DNA from: Oxalobacteraceae sp. CFBP 13730
Lineage (GTDB): Bacteria; Pseudomonadota; Gammaproteobacteria; Burkholderiales; Burkholderiaceae_D
Assembly (NCBI GenBank): GCA_014841835.1
Contig: JACYUQ010000004.1
Location: 682,001 to 746,000 of the forward strand
Direction of reading: 5' to 3'
DNA: 64,000 bases
A program made the position numbers and the translations under genes. A model generated the notes under the pieces. The model was not told the origin of the DNA, ran no database searches, and saw only the letters and a program-made list of their open reading frames with translations. The number at the start of each line of letters is the position of its first letter. The first letter of the stretch is position 1. Positions 56,445-64,000 of the stretch are shown here, piece after piece.

Positions 56445-57118
56445 ACATCGATATCAAGGCGCAGTTCGCCCAGCTCGCGGCGCAATTCGAGGACCTGCAG
56501 GGCCGCCAGCCGGGCCAGTGGCCGCTGGCGCCGCGCCTGTTGTGCGCGGCCGGCGTGGTGGCGCTGGTGGTCGGCCTGGGTTACTACTTCTACTGGAGCG
56601 ACCAGTTCGCCGAGCAGGAAACGCTGGCGCTGGAAGAAGTGCGGCTGCGCGGCGAGTACGAGACCAAGATGGCGCAGGCGATCAACCTCGAAGCACTCAA
56701 GGCGCAAAAGGCCCAGGTCGACCAGTACGTGGTGCGCCTGGAGAAGCAGTTGCCGAGCAAGTCGGAAATGGCCGCGCTGCTGTCGGACATCAACCAGGCC
56801 GGCGTGGGCCGTGGCTTGCAGTTCGAGCTGTTCAAGCCGGGCCAGGAAGTGGTGCGCGACTACTACGCCGAGCTGCCGATCAGTATCAAGGTGAGCGGGC
56901 AGTACCACGACATGGGCGCGTTTGCCGCCGACATGGCGAACCTGCCGCGCATCGTCACGCTCAACAACCTGTCGCTGGTGAGCGTCAAGGAAGGCAACCT
57001 CGAGATGGAAGCGATCGCCAAGACCTTCCGCTATCTCGACCAGGAAGAACTGATCGCCCAGCGCGCCGCGCGCGCGGCCGAGAAGAAAGCCGGCAAAGGC
57101 AAGGGTAAAGGCAAGTGA
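56441..57118 (+). CDS. pilO: Type IV pilus inner membrane protein PilO
   Basis: 225 aa. One membrane helix (LLCAAGVVALVVGLGYYFYW), a coiled coil (LEALKAQKAQVDQYVVRLEKQLPSKSEM) and the periplasmic domain (ISIKVSGQYHDMGAFAADMANLPRIVTLNNLSL) are typical of PilO. A Lys/Gly tail ends it (KKAGKGKGKGK). It forms heterodimers with PilN. Confidence 0.96.
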   Translation: MNIDIKAQFAQLAAQFEDLQGRQPGQWPLAPRLLCAAGVVALVVGLGYYFYWSDQFAEQETLALEEVRLRGEYETKMAQAINLEALKAQKAQVDQYVVRLEKQLPSKSEMAALLSDINQAGVGRGLQFELFKPGQEVVRDYYAELPISIKVSGQYHDMGAFAADMANLPRIVTLNNLSLVSVKEGNLEMEAIAKTFRYLDQEELIAQRAARAAEKKAGKGKGKGK

Positions 57119-57660
57119 TGATACGAGCTCACGTGATTGCGCTGCTCGCCATGGCAGCCTTGCTGGCCGGTTGCGGCGATGGGGGCGTGGGCGAAACCCG
57201 CGCCTGGATGAAAGAGGTCGAGGGCCGCACCGTCTCGAAGGTCAAGCCGCTGCCGGAACCCAAAACGTTCCAGCCGCACGCATATTTGCCCGGTGGCGCG
57301 CTCGACCCGTTCGACCAGACCAAGCTGCTGGGCGAACTGGCGCGCATGGCGCAATCGAGCCCCAACGCCAACCAGCCTGACCTGACCCGGCCAAAAGAGC
57401 CGCTCGAGCTCTTCCCGCTCGACACGATGCGGATGGTCGGCACGATGAAAAAAGGCGGCGTGAGCTACGCGCTGGTGCAGATCGACCGGGCGTTGTACCG
57501 CGTCCGGCCCGGCCAGCGCATGGGCCAGAACTATGGCCGCGTCATCCGTGTGAGTGACGAGGCAATCGAAATCAGGGAATCGGTGCAGGACGCCACCGGC
57601 GATTGGGTGGAACGACTAGCCAACATCGAGCTGCAGCACAACCAGGAGAGCAGTAAATGA
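57118..57660 (+). CDS. pilP: Type IV pilus lipoprotein PilP
   Basis: 180 aa. The lipobox is LLAGC (about residues 15-19). An extended region is followed by the beta-sandwich domain (DTMRMVGTMKKGGVSYALVQIDRALYRVRPGQRMGQNYGRV) that binds PilQ. ATG 57118 overlaps the pilO stop; a GTG at 57115 adds one residue. ATGA overlap with pilQ. Confidence 0.96.
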   Translation: MIRAHVIALLAMAALLAGCGDGGVGETRAWMKEVEGRTVSKVKPLPEPKTFQPHAYLPGGALDPFDQTKLLGELARMAQSSPNANQPDLTRPKEPLELFPLDTMRMVGTMKKGGVSYALVQIDRALYRVRPGQRMGQNYGRVIRVSDEAIEIRESVQDATGDWVERLANIELQHNQESSK

Positions 57661-59867
57661 CCCCCAATGTCCAGATTCGCTTCGCCATGCCGGCCTGGCT
57701 GGCGCGCGCTGCCACCGCACTCGTGCTGTTGACGTGCGCCGGCGCTGCCCTGGCCCAGGGCAATGCGATCGAATCGATCACGGCCAGCCAGCAAGGCAGC
57801 AACGTGGTCATCAACGTGACCATGCGCGACGTGCCAACCCGCGCGCCGATCGGTTTTGCGATCACCAACCCGGCGCGCATCGCGCTCGACTTCGGCGCCA
57901 CCGCGAACGCCACCGGCAAGAACATGCAGGAGCTGAATCTGGGCGACGTGCGCAGCCTGAACCTGGTGCAGGCCGGCGAGCGCACCCGCATGGTGGTGAA
58001 CCTGGCGCGCGCGCTGAACTACGCAACCGCCATCGACGGCAAGTCGATCATCGTGACCGTCGAAGGCACGGGCGGCGTGGCGCGCGCGGTCAACGCCAGC
58101 GGCCTGCCGGTCGCGGCGCCCGCTGCACCGGTTGCTGCGGCGCTGGCCGCGCGGCCGCAACTGCGCGACCTCGACTTCAAGCGCGGCGCCAATGGCGCCG
58201 GGCGCGTCGTGGTCGACCTGCCGAACAACCAGGTCGCCATCGACGTGCGCCAGACCGGCACCGGCGTGACGGTCGACTTCATCGGCGCGCGCCTGCCCGA
58301 ATCGCTGCGCCGTCGCCTGGACGTGACCGATTTCGGTACGCCCGTCACGCGCGTGGCCACCACCGCCCAGGGTGACAACGTGCGCATGACGATCGAGGCG
58401 CAGGGCGCCTGGGAGCAGTCGGTGTTCCAGAGCGACTCGCAACTGGTGGTCGAAGTGCGCCCGGTCGTGGAAGACCCGAACCGCAACAGCCCGGGATCGA
58501 GCAACAATCCGCAGGGCTACCGCGGCGAAAAACTGTCGTTCGATTTCCAGAACGTCGAAGTGCGCGCCGCGCTGCAGGCCGTGGCCGACATCTCGGGCCT
58601 GAACATCATCGCCAGCGATTCGGTGGCTGGCTTTCTGACGCTGCGCCTGAAGGACGTGCCATGGGACCAGGCACTGGACGTGATCCTGACCGCCAAGGGC
58701 CTGGACATGCGCAAGAACGGCACCGTGTTGTGGATCGCGCCGAAGGAAGAACTGCTGACCAAGGAAAAGCTCGAACTCGAGCAGCGCGCGCAGATCGCCG
58801 AACTCGAGCCGCTGCGCTCCGAGATCTTCCAGCTCAATTACCAGAAAGCCGAATCGTTCCGCAACGTGTTCGGCCTGGACCAGGGCGGCGCCAGTACTGG
58901 CGCTGCCGGCGACACGGGCCGCAACCGCGTGCTTTCCCGGCGCGGCAGCGCGATCATCGATCCGCGCACCAACCAGCTGTTTGTGACCGATATCGCATCG
59001 AAGATCGAAGACATCCGCAAGCTGATCCAGAAAACCGACGTCGCCTCGAAGCAGGTTCTGATCGAAGCGCGCCTGGTCGAAGCCAATGACGGCTTCTCGC
59101 GCAACCTCGGCGCCAAGCTGGGCTTTGCCGACATGCGCACGATGCGCGGCGGCGATTCGGGCTGGCAGGTCAATGGCAACGAACGCGTCGCCATCGGCGG
59201 CAACCTGGTCGGCGTGGGCCAGACCACCGGCCAGGTGGCCAACAGCGCTGACAGCTTCAACAACACGACGATGGTCAACCTGCCGGCGGCCGGCATCGGC
59301 GGCATTCCGGCGTCGTCGCTGGCGTTTTCGCTGTTCTCGTCGGCAGCCAACCGCTTCCTGAACCTGGAACTGTCGGCGCTGGAAGCGGACGGCAAGGGCA
59401 AGATCATCTCGAGCCCGCGCGTGGTCACCGAAGACAAGCAGGTCGCGTTGATTGAGCAGGGCGTCGAGCTGCCTTACGAAAACGCCACCAGCAGCGGCGC
59501 CACCGCGATCGAATTCAAGAAGGCCAATCTGCGCCTGGAAGTCACGCCGCAGATCACGCCGGATGGCAACGTGGTGCTCGAAGTGGACGTGAGCAAGGAT
59601 TCGAAGGGCGAAGACACCCGCGCGGGCTTTGCCATCAATACGCAACACGTCAAGACCAAGGTGATGGTCGAAAACGGCGGCACCGTGGTACTGGGCGGGA
59701 TTTACCAGCAGACCGAGCGCACCAACGAGAGCAAGGTGCCGTTCCTGGGCGACGTGCCGCTGCTGGGTTACTTGTTCAAGACTACCGCACGCGAAAGCAG
59801 CAAGACCGAACTGCTGGTCTTCATCACCCCGAAAATCGTCAACGACAACGTGGCGGGCGCACGCTGA
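57657..59867 (+). CDS. pilQ: Type IV pilus secretin PilQ
   Basis: 736 aa. Signal peptide ending LAQ, two AMIN domains (AIESITASQQGSNVVINVTM; LRDLDFKRGANGAGRVVVDLP), an STN/N0 domain (ISLDFQNVEVRAALQ-like FDFQNVEVRAALQAVADISGLNI), an N1 domain and the secretin barrel (VETDKQVALIEQGVELPYE-like; GGIYQQTERTNESKVPFLGDVPLLGYLFK). It forms the outer membrane pore for pilus exit and DNA uptake. Last gene of the tightly overlapped pilMNOPQ operon. Confidence 0.97.
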   Translation: MTPNVQIRFAMPAWLARAATALVLLTCAGAALAQGNAIESITASQQGSNVVINVTMRDVPTRAPIGFAITNPARIALDFGATANATGKNMQELNLGDVRSLNLVQAGERTRMVVNLARALNYATAIDGKSIIVTVEGTGGVARAVNASGLPVAAPAAPVAAALAARPQLRDLDFKRGANGAGRVVVDLPNNQVAIDVRQTGTGVTVDFIGARLPESLRRRLDVTDFGTPVTRVATTAQGDNVRMTIEAQGAWEQSVFQSDSQLVVEVRPVVEDPNRNSPGSSNNPQGYRGEKLSFDFQNVEVRAALQAVADISGLNIIASDSVAGFLTLRLKDVPWDQALDVILTAKGLDMRKNGTVLWIAPKEELLTKEKLELEQRAQIAELEPLRSEIFQLNYQKAESFRNVFGLDQGGASTGAAGDTGRNRVLSRRGSAIIDPRTNQLFVTDIASKIEDIRKLIQKTDVASKQVLIEARLVEANDGFSRNLGAKLGFADMRTMRGGDSGWQVNGNERVAIGGNLVGVGQTTGQVANSADSFNNTTMVNLPAAGIGGIPASSLAFSLFSSAANRFLNLELSALEADGKGKIISSPRVVTEDKQVALIEQGVELPYENATSSGATAIEFKKANLRLEVTPQITPDGNVVLEVDVSKDSKGEDTRAGFAINTQHVKTKVMVENGGTVVLGGIYQQTERTNESKVPFLGDVPLLGYLFKTTARESSKTELLVFITPKIVNDNVAGAR

Positions 59868-59918
59868 GCAGCGTGCAGTTCGCGACCATTTAAATAGAAC
59901 AAAAGGGAAGCCCACGTC

Positions 59919-62024
59919 ATGCACCACATTTCATCACTTGCAAGCCGGTCCAGCCTTGGCCGCCTGACCGCAATCGCCCTCGTGGCAGCCTCGCTTGCCG
60001 CCTGTGGCGGTGGTGGCGGCTCGCCAGGCACGGTTGGCGGTGGCACTGGCGGCGGCACTGGTGGCGGCACCGGCACCGGCACCGGTGGCGGCACCACGCT
60101 GGTTCCAAAAGTCACGCTGGCGCTGACGGATGGCAGCGGCGCCAATATCACGTCGCTGTCCGGCGGCCAGAGCGCCTCGATCAAGGCCACCGTGGTCGAC
60201 AGCGCCGGCAAGCCGGTCGCGGGCGCGATCGTCCAGTTCACCACGAGCGAGCTGGTGGTGTTTACCCCGGCAACCGGCTCGGCACTGACGGACGCGAATG
60301 GCGTGGCCACCGTGAGCGTCAAGCCGGCCAGCACGTCGTCCGCAGGGGCAGTCGCGATCACCGCCAACTCGGTGGTGGCCGGCACGACCGCCACCGCCAG
60401 CGTCAACCTGTCGGTGGGCGCGGCGCCGCTGACGGTGGGCAGCCTGTCGTTCGCAAAACCGCCGACCACCAGCCTGCCAGCCTTCAGCACGCTCTCGCTG
60501 AACATCCCGGTCACCAGCGGTGGCCAGTCGGCCACCGCGGTCGAAGGTCTGAGCATGACGTCGCTGTGTTCCGGCGACGGCACCGCCACGCTGGTCGCCG
60601 GTGCCTTTGCCAATGGCGTGCAAACGGCCACTTACACGAATAACGGCTGCCTGCGCGTGAACGACACGATCACGGTCACTATCGGCAATTCGACGCAAAG
60701 CATTCAGGTCGCCGTCTCGCCGGCCAATATCGGCAGCATCCTGTTCTCGGGCAGCAGCGTCTCCGGTACCTCGATCGTGCTCAAGGGCTCGGGTGGACAA
60801 GGGCGTTCGGAGGCTGCGCAACTGACGTTCCGCGTGGTTGATCAGAACGACAAGGGTCTGGCCGGGGTCGACGTCGACTTCGCCGCCACCACCTATACCG
60901 GCGGCCTGATGGTCTCGCCGCGCCGCGCCACCACCGACGCCAACGGCAATGTCATGACGATGGTCTCGTCGGGCACGATCCCGACCCCGGTACGCGTGAC
61001 TGCCGAAGCAAGCCGCAATGGCGTGAAAATCAGCGGCCTGTCCGATGCGCTGACGATCTCCACCGGCCTGCCGATCCAGAAGTCGATGTCGATGAGTGCG
61101 TCAAAGTACAATATCGAAGGCCGGGATTATGACAACGAAACCACCGACATCACGGTACTGCTCGCCGATCAGTACGGCAACCCGGTATCGGACGGCTCCA
61201 CTGTCAACTTCGTGACCGAAGGCGGCGCGGTGGGCAGTTCGGCACAGGGCGCCTGCCTGACCAGCAATGGCGGCTGCACGGTGTCGCTGCGCAGCCAGAA
61301 CTTCCGTCCGGCCAATGGCCGCGTCACCGTGCTGGCTTACCTGCAGGGCATCGAGAACTTCGTCGACCTCAATGGTGACGGGCAATACACCTGCAGCGGC
61401 TACACCGGGACCACCGCGTACCGTCCACTGGTCGATACCTGCCCGGGCGGCGGCGAGCCGTTCCCGACTGCCGGCAGCAACCAGGAAGGCGACATGGGCG
61501 ATCCGTTCCTCGATACCGACATGAACGGCACCTACGATGCTGCCAAGGGCGACCTGCCATTCCCGTATAACCGCACCAGCTACAGCAGCGCACCGGACGG
61601 CAAGTGGGGCCTGAACTACATCCGCGCCTCGCGCGAGATCATCTTCAGTGGCTCGGTCGCCACGCTGGTGCGCCAGCTGTGCGGTACCGACGGCACCTGC
61701 CGCGACTGGCTCGCGACAGATGGCGACCCGGCGGTGATCAATGGCGTGGCCGGTGCCGGCTGCAGTGCGCAGCAACTGCGTTTCCGCCTGTACGACGTCA
61801 ATCGCAACCCCATGCCATCCGGCACCACCGTGGCATCGAGCGATGCGGTCAAGCTGTCGACGTCGTCGTTCTTGCCAGCGACCGTTGGGTCGACCAACGA
61901 TCTGGGCGGCACCATCCACGCTGCGACGGTAGTTCCTGATACAGCATGTGCAGCAGGCAGCTTCACGCTGCGCGTTACCACGCCACGTGGCAACGTGACG
62001 GCGTTCAACTTCAAATCGGGTTGA
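59919..62024 (+). CDS. Surface lipoprotein with bacterial Ig-like (Big_1) domains
   Basis: 701 aa. Signal peptide with lipobox LAAC, then a Gly/Thr-rich flexible linker of about 35 residues. Several invasin/intimin-type Ig-like repeats follow ([21 protein letters not shown] ... [30 protein letters not shown] ... [32 protein letters not shown]). Near residues 480-530 acidic loops ([23 protein letters not shown]) look calcium-binding. It probably sits on the cell surface as an adhesin-like or pilus-associated protein. AAGGGA precedes the ATG. It sits between pilQ and aroK, 51 bases after pilQ, so it may be co-transcribed. Confidence 0.88.
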   Translation: MHHISSLASRSSLGRLTAIALVAASLAACGGGGGSPGTVGGGTGGGTGGGTGTGTGGGTTLVPKVTLALTDGSGANITSLSGGQSASIKATVVDSAGKPVAGAIVQFTTSELVVFTPATGSALTDANGVATVSVKPASTSSAGAVAITANSVVAGTTATASVNLSVGAAPLTVGSLSFAKPPTTSLPAFSTLSLNIPVTSGGQSATAVEGLSMTSLCSGDGTATLVAGAFANGVQTATYTNNGCLRVNDTITVTIGNSTQSIQVAVSPANIGSILFSGSSVSGTSIVLKGSGGQGRSEAAQLTFRVVDQNDKGLAGVDVDFAATTYTGGLMVSPRRATTDANGNVMTMVSSGTIPTPVRVTAEASRNGVKISGLSDALTISTGLPIQKSMSMSASKYNIEGRDYDNETTDITVLLADQYGNPVSDGSTVNFVTEGGAVGSSAQGACLTSNGGCTVSLRSQNFRPANGRVTVLAYLQGIENFVDLNGDGQYTCSGYTGTTAYRPLVDTCPGGGEPFPTAGSNQEGDMGDPFLDTDMNGTYDAAKGDLPFPYNRTSYSSAPDGKWGLNYIRASREIIFSGSVATLVRQLCGTDGTCRDWLATDGDPAVINGVAGAGCSAQQLRFRLYDVNRNPMPSGTTVASSDAVKLSTSSFLPATVGSTNDLGGTIHAATVVPDTACAAGSFTLRVTTPRGNVTAFNFKSG

Positions 62025-62133
62025 TCCAGCGCTTGCACGCGCGTTCCGCAGCTCGCGGATCGCGCGCTTTTTGACCGCAATCCGGGACGGCCAGTCTATA
62101 CTGGCCGTCTTTTTCATCTCAACGGGTCTGGTT

Positions 62134-63786
62134 GTGCCACATCCCAAGAACAACAATATCTTCCTTGTTGGCCTGATGGGGGCAGGGAAGACCACGATCG
62201 GTCGATTGCTTGCTCGCAAGCTCAATCGCCGCTTCGTCGACGCCGATCACGAGATCGAAGCGCGCACCGGCGCGACCATTCCGTGGATCTTCGAGATCGA
62301 GGGTGAAGCCTGCTTTCGCCGGCGCGAAGCCGATGTGATCCGCGACCTGTCGGCCCAGCAGGGCCTGGTGCTGGCCACCGGCGGTGGCGCCGTACTCGAC
62401 CCGGCCAGCCGCGCATTGCTGGCCGAGCGCGGCACTGTGATCTATCTGCGCGCGTCGATCGGCAGCATCCTGCAGCGCACCGCGCACGACAAGAACCGCC
62501 CGCTGCTGCAGACCGCCGACCCGCGCGGCAAACTCGAGCAACTCTGGACGGAACGCGATCCGCTGTACCGCGAGATCGCCGACCTCGTCATCGATACCGG
62601 CAGGCCTAACGTACAATCGATGGTTCAAACCATATTGGACCAGCTGGCCGCGCAGGAGAACGCCCGCGCGCGCAAGCATGCAAGGACAGCAATGAACGAA
62701 CAGGCACACATCACCCTCAACGTCGAACTTGGCGAGCGCAGCTACCCGATCGAGATCGGCGCCGGCTTGCTGGACGACGCCGCGCTGCTGGCACGCCACA
62801 TCGGCGGCCACAAGGTGGCCATCGTCACCAACACCACCGTTGCCCCGCTGTACCTCGACAAGGTCGCGGGCCACCTCCGCGCGGCGGGCCGGGACGTGCT
62901 CGAAATTATTTTGCCCGACGGCGAAGAGCACAAGAACTGGCAGTCGCTGAACCTCGTCTACGACGCGCTGCTGCAACACAAATGCGACCGCAAGACCACA
63001 CTGGTGGCGCTGGGCGGCGGCGTGATCGGCGACCTGACCGGGTTTGCCGCATCGAGCTACATGCGCGGCGTACCGTTCGTGCAGATCCCGACCACGCTGC
63101 TGGCGCAGGTCGATTCGTCGGTGGGCGGCAAGACCGGCATCAATCACCCGCTGGGCAAGAACATGATCGGCGCGTTCTACCAGCCACGCGCCGTGATCGC
63201 CGATACCGCCACGCTGGCAACGCTGCCGGCGCGCGAGCTGTCGGCCGGCCTGGCCGAAGTGATCAAGCATGGCGCGATCCTCGACGCCGATTTCTTCGAC
63301 TGGATCGAAGCGAACATCGAGCCGCTGATCGCGCGCGACCGTCACGCCATCGGCTACGCGATCGCCCGTTCGTGCGAAATCAAATCCGACGTCGTGCGCA
63401 AGGACGAGCGCGAAGGCGGCCTGCGCGCGGTGCTCAACTTCGGCCATACCTTCGGCCACGCGATCGAAAATGGCCTCGGCTACGGTGCCTGGCTGCATGG
63501 TGAAGCGGTCGGCTGCGGCATGGTGATGGCGGCCGACATGTCGGCGCGCCTGGGCCTGATCGAGCCGGCCGCCGTCGAGCGCATGCGCGCGCTGGTGTGC
63601 GCCGCCGGCCTGCCGGCTGTGGCGCCGGATCTCGGCGAAGCGCGCTGGATCGAGCTGATGGAAGTCGACAAGAAGAACGAGGGCGGCGAAATCCGCTTTA
63701 TTTTGCTTAAACCATTGGGCAGCCCGTCGATCACGACCGCGCCGCTGGACGTGCTGCGCTCGACGCTCGCGGCCTGCAGCGCATGA
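62134..63786 (+). CDS. aroKB: Shikimate kinase and 3-dehydroquinate synthase in one continuous frame (AroKB)
   Basis: 550 aa. Residues 1-175: shikimate kinase with P-loop LMGAGKTT, the shikimate-binding [18 protein letters not shown] and GGGAV, and the lid RPLLQ. From Met187 (ATG 62692): 3-dehydroquinate synthase with [43 protein letters not shown] and [10 protein letters not shown]. There is no stop codon between them. AAGGA lies 5 bases before ATG 62692, so AroB may also be made alone. Both enzymes act in the shikimate pathway to chorismate. The start GTG 62134 is by similarity, with no strong ribosome binding site. Confidence 0.9.
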   Translation: MPHPKNNNIFLVGLMGAGKTTIGRLLARKLNRRFVDADHEIEARTGATIPWIFEIEGEACFRRREADVIRDLSAQQGLVLATGGGAVLDPASRALLAERGTVIYLRASIGSILQRTAHDKNRPLLQTADPRGKLEQLWTERDPLYREIADLVIDTGRPNVQSMVQTILDQLAAQENARARKHARTAMNEQAHITLNVELGERSYPIEIGAGLLDDAALLARHIGGHKVAIVTNTTVAPLYLDKVAGHLRAAGRDVLEIILPDGEEHKNWQSLNLVYDALLQHKCDRKTTLVALGGGVIGDLTGFAASSYMRGVPFVQIPTTLLAQVDSSVGGKTGINHPLGKNMIGAFYQPRAVIADTATLATLPARELSAGLAEVIKHGAILDADFFDWIEANIEPLIARDRHAIGYAIARSCEIKSDVVRKDEREGGLRAVLNFGHTFGHAIENGLGYGAWLHGEAVGCGMVMAADMSARLGLIEPAAVERMRALVCAAGLPAVAPDLGEARWIELMEVDKKNEGGEIRFILLKPLGSPSITTAPLDVLRSTLAACSA

Positions 63787-64000
63787 CAACCGGGATGCGC
63801 GACTTCGACGCCGGCCTGGCCCCGTACGCGGCGCATTCGGCCCAGTCGCGCGGCCGCACGCATGCCGAGCCGGGCCCTGGTTCGCGCAGCGAGTACCAGC
63901 GCGACCGCGACCGCATCATCCACTCGACCGCGTTTCGCCGCCTTGAGTACAAGACGCAGGTCTTCATCAACCACGAAGGCGACCTGTTTCGCACGCGCCT
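63783..64000 (+). CDS. dgt: Deoxyguanosinetriphosphate triphosphohydrolase, N-terminal part (3' end outside window)
   Basis: The first 72 codons only. It starts at ATG 63783 in an ATGA overlap with the aroB stop (an in-frame ATG at 63795 is an alternative). [26 protein letters not shown] followed by [11 protein letters not shown] is the diagnostic HD-domain entry of the dGTPase family, which hydrolyses dGTP to deoxyguanosine and triphosphate. The aroK-aroB-dgt order is common in betaproteobacteria. Confidence 0.95.
   Translation, partial: MTTGMRDFDAGLAPYAAHSAQSRGRTHAEPGPGSRSEYQRDRDRIIHSTAFRRLEYKTQVFINHEGDLFRTR

Noticed and set aside
57531-59927. 798-aa open frame on the minus strand opposite pilQ
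   Set aside because: Same kind of antisense shadow; pilP and pilQ on the plus strand are full-length family members in a tight operon.

Overview
The window is high-GC DNA from what looks like a betaproteobacterium of the Oxalobacteraceae (Massilia, Duganella, Janthinobacterium group). This placement is inferred from the gene order fusA-tuf-rpsJ ... rplQ, pilMNOPQ-aroK-aroB-dgt, cyaY / lptM-lysA and resB-ccsB, and from protein sequence style; no database search was run. The window opens inside fusA and closes inside dgt. No integrase, transposase, CRISPR array, rRNA or phage gene was found.

Layout. (1) 1-3017: end of fusA, tuf, and rpsJ, which has its own promoter and a strong terminator. (2) 3300-16508: a block of non-ribosomal genes that separates rpsJ from rplC, which are normally adjacent. 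It holds a TonB-like orphan, a seven-gene tellurium-resistance-type (Ter) operon on the minus strand (terD, ATP-grasp, phosphoribosyltransferase-TRSP, HAD phosphatase, StiP/PELOTA phosphoribosyltransferase, CitE-like lyase, TerA-like), an SDR and an AraC regulator, and an osmoadaptation pair: a fused glucosylglycerol-phosphate phosphatase/synthase and an MscS channel. (3) 16915-31696: tRNA-Val(GAC), then the rest of the S10, spc and alpha ribosomal operons from rplC to rplQ, with secY and rpoA. The infA gene expected between secY and rpmJ is a frameshifted relic. (4) 31779-42005: dsbD, a Spy/CpxP-like protein divergent from a two-component system, an RND efflux adaptor and pump, and a second TonB-like orphan. 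(5) 42270-50179: hemB, engB, cytochrome c4, the System II cytochrome c assembly pair resB-ccsB, and msrPQ. (6) 50186-54442: lysA, lptM, cyaY and PBP1a. (7) 54763-64000: pilMNOPQ, an Ig-like surface lipoprotein, a continuous aroK-aroB reading frame, and the start of dgt.

Non-coding structure is rich. A 34-base REP-like repeat occurs nine times in three clusters of three, and every cluster sits at a convergent gene junction. Two of the clusters share a conserved internal spacer, so they look like copies of one composite element. A different inverted repeat pair lies between rpsD and rpoA, and three hairpins lie between rpoA and rplQ. Several ribosomal units begin with TATACT-type -10 boxes followed by GC-rich discriminators, the pattern of growth-rate-controlled promoters.

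How the genes fit together. The translation genes dominate expression. The inserted block is about stress: Ter signalling with a predicted nucleoside-like metabolite, and compatible solute synthesis with osmotic release. Envelope upkeep is represented by dsbD, the Cpx-like cluster, PBP1a, LptM, MsrPQ and cytochrome c maturation. Type IV pilus assembly is complete for the inner-membrane/periplasm/secretin axis but lacks motor and pilin genes here. Of the candidates for a less-described system, the Ter biosynthetic operon inside the split S10 cluster and the composite REP elements are the strongest.
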